NCBI RefSeq assembly: GCF_025823185.1
Contig: NZ_JACKVK010000013.1
Span: 62,001-126,000, forward strand
DNA: 64,000 nt
Origin: Mycobacterium yunnanensis
GTDB taxonomy: Bacteria > Actinomycetota > Actinomycetes > Mycobacteriales > Mycobacteriaceae
Reading direction: 5' to 3'
Every line of letters starts with the position of its first letter. The first letter of the stretch is position 1. Both the position numbers and the translations under genes were made by a program. Under the pieces are notes generated by a model. That model ran no database searches, was not told where the DNA came from, and was given only the letters and a program-made list of their open reading frames with translations. Shown here one piece after another: positions 61,390-64,000 of this stretch.

Positions 61390-62163
61390 TCACATCTTCG
61401 CGTGCCGGGCCCGCACGAAGCCGTAGGCCCCGTAGGCAGCCAACCCGACGGCGGCGAGCAACAGCAGGAACTTGCCGAACGGCGCCGCGCCGAGCGTCTT
61501 GACCGCGGCGTCGACCCCCGAGGCCTTGGCCGGATCGGAGGTGAAGGTTGCGACGACGACGAGGATGCCCGCCCCCGCCAAGACGAGGCCCTTGGCCACG
61601 TACCCGATGATGCCCACCCAGGTGACCCCGGTGCCCCCCGACACGTCGAGGTCCTTGAAGAACTTCTTGGTGACGCCCTTGTAGACGTGGTAGCCGCCCA
61701 CGCCGATGATGACGAGGGCGACGATGACCAAGATTGCCTTGCCCCAACCGGATTGCATCATCGTGGCGCTCAGGCCGGCATTCTGTTGACCGCTGGACTT
61801 GCCGCTGCCCACCGCGAACTTGCCCGCGGAGAAGGCGAGCGAGAGGTACACCACCCCGACGGCTGCGGACTTCACGCGATGCTTGGCGTCGTCTGCCAGG
61901 AACGTCTCGACGAGGTACCACACCCCGAGCGCCGCCAACACGACTGCGGCCACCCACAACATCACGGCACCGCCGGGTTGGGCGGCCAGGGTGGCCAGGG
62001 CGCCGGACTGGTCGGCGTTGCCGCCGGACCCCAGCGCCAGGCGCGCGACGATGAATGCGATCAACAGGTGCAGCAGACCGCTGACGGCGAAGCCGGCCCG
62101 TGCGGCGCGTTCGAACCAGACGTTGTCGTGGGCGGTGTGGGCCGCCGACCGGGTGTCGACCAT
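61390..62163 (-). CDS. DUF1206 integral membrane protein
   Basis: 257-aa protein made of three repeats of a two-helix DUF1206 module: helices around GFAVSGLLHLLIAFIVARLA with AVMLWVAAVVLAALGVWYLV, AAVGVVYLSLAFSAGKFAVG with AILVIVALVIIGVGGYHVYKG, and IIGYVAKGLVLAGAGILVVV with FGKFLLLLAAVGLAAYGAYGF. ATG 62163 (MVDTRSAAHTAH) is chosen; the frame extends upstream to 62253 across a terminator hairpin. Convergent with nirD, 4 bp apart. Function unknown. Confidence 0.88.
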   Translation of the reverse strand: MVDTRSAAHTAHDNVWFERAARAGFAVSGLLHLLIAFIVARLALGSGGNADQSGALATLAAQPGGAVMLWVAAVVLAALGVWYLVETFLADDAKHRVKSAAVGVVYLSLAFSAGKFAVGSGKSSGQQNAGLSATMMQSGWGKAILVIVALVIIGVGGYHVYKGVTKKFFKDLDVSGGTGVTWVGIIGYVAKGLVLAGAGILVVVATFTSDPAKASGVDAAVKTLGAAPFGKFLLLLAAVGLAAYGAYGFVRARHAKM

Positions 62164-62223
62164 GGCCGGGGTGTACCCCGGGCTTCGGGGACCCAACCCA
62201 ACAATTGACGGCGATGTAGACGC

Positions 62224-62255
62224 CGATGGGCCCCTCCGCGCGGAGGGGCCCATCG
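62224..62255 (-). terminator. Intrinsic-type terminator hairpin of the Gly/Ala-repeat gene
   Basis: A 32-bp perfect palindrome (arms CGATGGGCCCCTCCGC and its complement) starts 22 bp past the stop of the leftward gene ending at 62277. It is very GC-rich with no U-tract. Because it is symmetrical it would fold in either strand. Confidence 0.75.
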
Positions 62256-62276
62256 CCGTCTGTCTGCTGCTACGCC

Positions 62277-64000
62277 CTAGCTCTCGCCGCCCGAGGAGGC
62301 ACCGGCCTTGGACTCGCTGCCACCGGAGGCAGCCGAGGCACCGGACTTGGCCTCGCTTCCGGCTGCGGATGATCCGCCGCCTTCGCTGCCACCGGCGTTG
62401 GAGCTGGCAGCCTTCGTCGTGGGCTCGGACTTGTTGCCGCCCGTCGTCGGGTCGGCCTTGGTGTCCTTGGTGTTGCCCTTCGTGTCCTTGGCGTCCGTGG
62501 AATCCGTGGCGTCCTTCGACGCCGTGGAATCCTTGGTGTCCTTGGTGTCCTTGGTCTCGGACGACGTGCCGCCAGTGGACTTGGAGGCGTCGGTCGCGGT
62601 GGAATCCGCCGCGGCGGTGCCGGATTCGTCCGGGCCAGCCGTGATGGCGGCGGGCTCGGTCTTGTCCAAGGTGACCAGGTTCGTCCGCGAGCTGCGGGCG
62701 AGGGTCGTGACGTCGGTCGGGCTGTTGTCCACCGCGGCGGTGGACGGTCCCGTGATGATTCCGACGGCGGTGCCGACGGCGTCGTTCAACGTGTTGCCGA
62801 CCTGGCCGACCGTCTGCACCACGGTGTTGCCTGCCCCGCCGACCCCGTTGATGACCTGGTTGCCTGCCTCACCGAAGCCGGCCTGCGCGATGTTGCCTGC
62901 CAGCCCAGCCCCGAGAAGCCCGATGTTGCCGGCGTTCCCGACACCCTGCAGCGAGAGGTTGACCGCCGTGCCCACGGTGGTGATGGCCGTCTGGATGGCG
63001 GCGCCGTAGCTGGCCGGGTTCAACGGATTGGCCAGGATCGACCCCAGTGCGGCGCCCCCGCCGGCGAGTAGCGTGTTGCCGACGGCGCCGATCGTCTGGA
63101 TCGCCGTGTTGCCAAGCGCGCCAATGGTTGCCAGGCCGATGAGGCCCAGTCCGCCGATCGTCGCCACGGTGGTGATGCCAGCGCCGCCGAGCCCGGTGAG
63201 GAGCTGGTTGCCCGCGGTGCCGAAGCCCACGATCCCCTGTGTGATCGCCGTACCGGTGCCTTGGAGCAGCACGCCGACGGCCGAGCCGATGTCACCCGGT
63301 GTAAGGGCTTGCACGGAGACGTCACCCGGCGCCGCCAGCGCTGCGAACTGGACGTCGTTCGCCGCCGGCGCCACGGGCTGCCCGGTGATGAGGCCGAACG
63401 CGGTCCCCAATGCGGTGCCGAGAGTGCCCACCACGCTGCCGGTGGTGGCGATGATGGTGTTTCCGATTCCACCGGCGCTCGCGACCAGACCGTTGCCGAT
63501 GGTCCCGATGGTGCCGATCGTGGCCGCCCCGGCGTTGCCGAGGGTCGAGACCAGCGTGGTGCCGGCCAGGCCGAGGGTGCCAAGGAACGCCCCGCCGGTG
63601 GCGCCCAAGCCGGTCACCAGGAGGTTGCCGGTGACGCCCGTGCCGACCAGACCGACGTTGACCGCGGCGCCGACGCCGCTGACCAGCGTGTTGAGCGCGC
63701 TCGCGTAGCTGGCCGGGTTGAGCGGGTTCGACAGGATCGTGCCCAGGGCGCCGAACAACGTGCCCGACAGCGCGTTGCCGACGCCGCCAATCGTCTGAAT
63801 CGCCGCGTTGCCAACGTTTCCGACGGTGTTGACGAACGCGTTGCCGGTGGCGCCGAGACCCGCAACGGTCTGCACGCCCGCCGCGCCCAACCCACCGAGG
63901 AGGCCGATGCCCACTCCACCGAACCCGGCGAGCGCCTGCGTCCCCGCGCCGCCGAGACCGCCCACGAGTTGAGTGCCGACCGATCCGACGCCCAGGAACG
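62277..64000 (-). CDS. Gly/Ala/Asn-repeat protein with charged, disordered tail (partial)
   Basis: At least 573 residues; the reading frame continues past the right edge with the same repeats. The N-terminal and middle part is built of imperfect hydrophobic repeats such as GLGATGN, GVGNAGN and GTIGTIGN, reminiscent of PPE-MPTR repeats. It includes a longer internal duplication: NPLNPASY blocks at about 63730-63560 and 63030-62870, each followed by GVGAAVN- or VGTAVN-type sequence. The last about 135 residues are Lys/Asp/Thr/Ser-rich (TKDTKDTKDS) and end GGSESKAGASSGGES. No catalytic motif. A surface or exported structural role is a guess; the N-terminus is not visible. Confidence 0.75.
   Translation of the reverse strand, partial: FLGVGSVGTQLVGGLGGAGTQALAGFGGVGIGLLGGLGAAGVQTVAGLGATGNAFVNTVGNVGNAAIQTIGGVGNALSGTLFGALGTILSNPLNPASYASALNTLVSGVGAAVNVGLVGTGVTGNLLVTGLGATGGAFLGTLGLAGTTLVSTLGNAGAATIGTIGTIGNGLVASAGGIGNTIIATTGSVVGTLGTALGTAFGLITGQPVAPAANDVQFAALAAPGDVSVQALTPGDIGSAVGVLLQGTGTAITQGIVGFGTAGNQLLTGLGGAGITTVATIGGLGLIGLATIGALGNTAIQTIGAVGNTLLAGGGAALGSILANPLNPASYGAAIQTAITTVGTAVNLSLQGVGNAGNIGLLGAGLAGNIAQAGFGEAGNQVINGVGGAGNTVVQTVGQVGNTLNDAVGTAVGIITGPSTAAVDNSPTDVTTLARSSRTNLVTLDKTEPAAITAGPDESGTAAADSTATDASKSTGGTSSETKDTKDTKDSTASKDATDSTDAKDTKGNTKDTKADPTTGGNKSEPTTKAASSNAGGSEGGGSSAAGSEAKSGASAASGGSESKAGASSGGES

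Noticed and set aside
51281..62276. tRNA-Leu as attachment site of a genomic island with a repeated tRNA 3' end
   Set aside because: No second copy of the T-arm/acceptor sequence was seen to the right within the window, and no integrase is present; kept only as a comparative question.

Overview
The window is high-GC actinobacterial DNA from a mycobacterium, most likely a rapidly growing, non-tuberculous one (Mycolicibacterium-type). The evidence is the Pup-proteasome locus (prcB, pup, dop, mpa), mycothiol synthesis (mshC), MTB12/LppK/LppL-type exported proteins, and a gene order that follows M. tuberculosis Rv2110c to Rv2141c. That backbone is interrupted by accessory blocks. The M. tuberculosis comparison is from memory, not from an alignment.

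Layout. 1-2412: prcB (cut by the left edge), pup and dop, leftward. 2513-4547: a convergent response-regulator/histidine-kinase pair; the kinase appears frameshifted at its N-terminus. 4569-10535: membrane protein, mpa, two tandem MTB12-family exported proteins, trmI and a RecB-like Fe-S nuclease. 10532-25890: about 15 kb with no counterpart at this place in M. tuberculosis. It holds a thioesterase, a six-gene leftward operon with start/stop overlaps (flavin monooxygenase, RidA-like, DUF1028, M20 amidohydrolase, aspartase, nitrilase-family), a LysR regulator divergent from an aldehyde dehydrogenase, a GMC oxidoreductase plus NCS1 permease, an amidohydrolase, and a disulfide-type flavoprotein. 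It looks like an uptake and breakdown system for an unidentified nitrogenous compound.

25901-37998: backbone again (DUF4126, hisG, hisE, metH, PAC2 protein), with a sugar porter, a HAD phosphatase, a large LuxR regulator and a small protein with five histidine-rich hexapeptide repeats. 38003-51213: DUF1254/DUF1214 lipoprotein, SDR, mshC, cysQ, a GNAT with a GyrA-like N-terminus, the SCO1664/DUF3090/phosphatase/uppP run, lppL, DUF5703, pyrD, PEBP and an M20 peptidase. A tRNA-Leu(GAG) follows at 51281.

51372-61385: an alpha/beta hydrolase, then a nitrate assimilation cluster: a single-chain diflavin nitrate reductase (nasN type), narK, and divergently a small protein plus nirB-nirD. A GlnR-box-like sequence lies between the two arms. 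61390-64000: a DUF1206 membrane protein and a long Gly/Ala-repeat protein that runs off the right edge.

Across the window, a MIRU-like short repeat with core ATGAGCGCTTGCGCGAAGAG sits exactly at stop/start junctions of co-directional genes: five copies before the DUF5703 gene, two between nirB and nirD, and an inverted variant at hisE/hisG. All repeat periods are 32-33 bp. No CRISPR array, insertion sequence or prophage was recognised.
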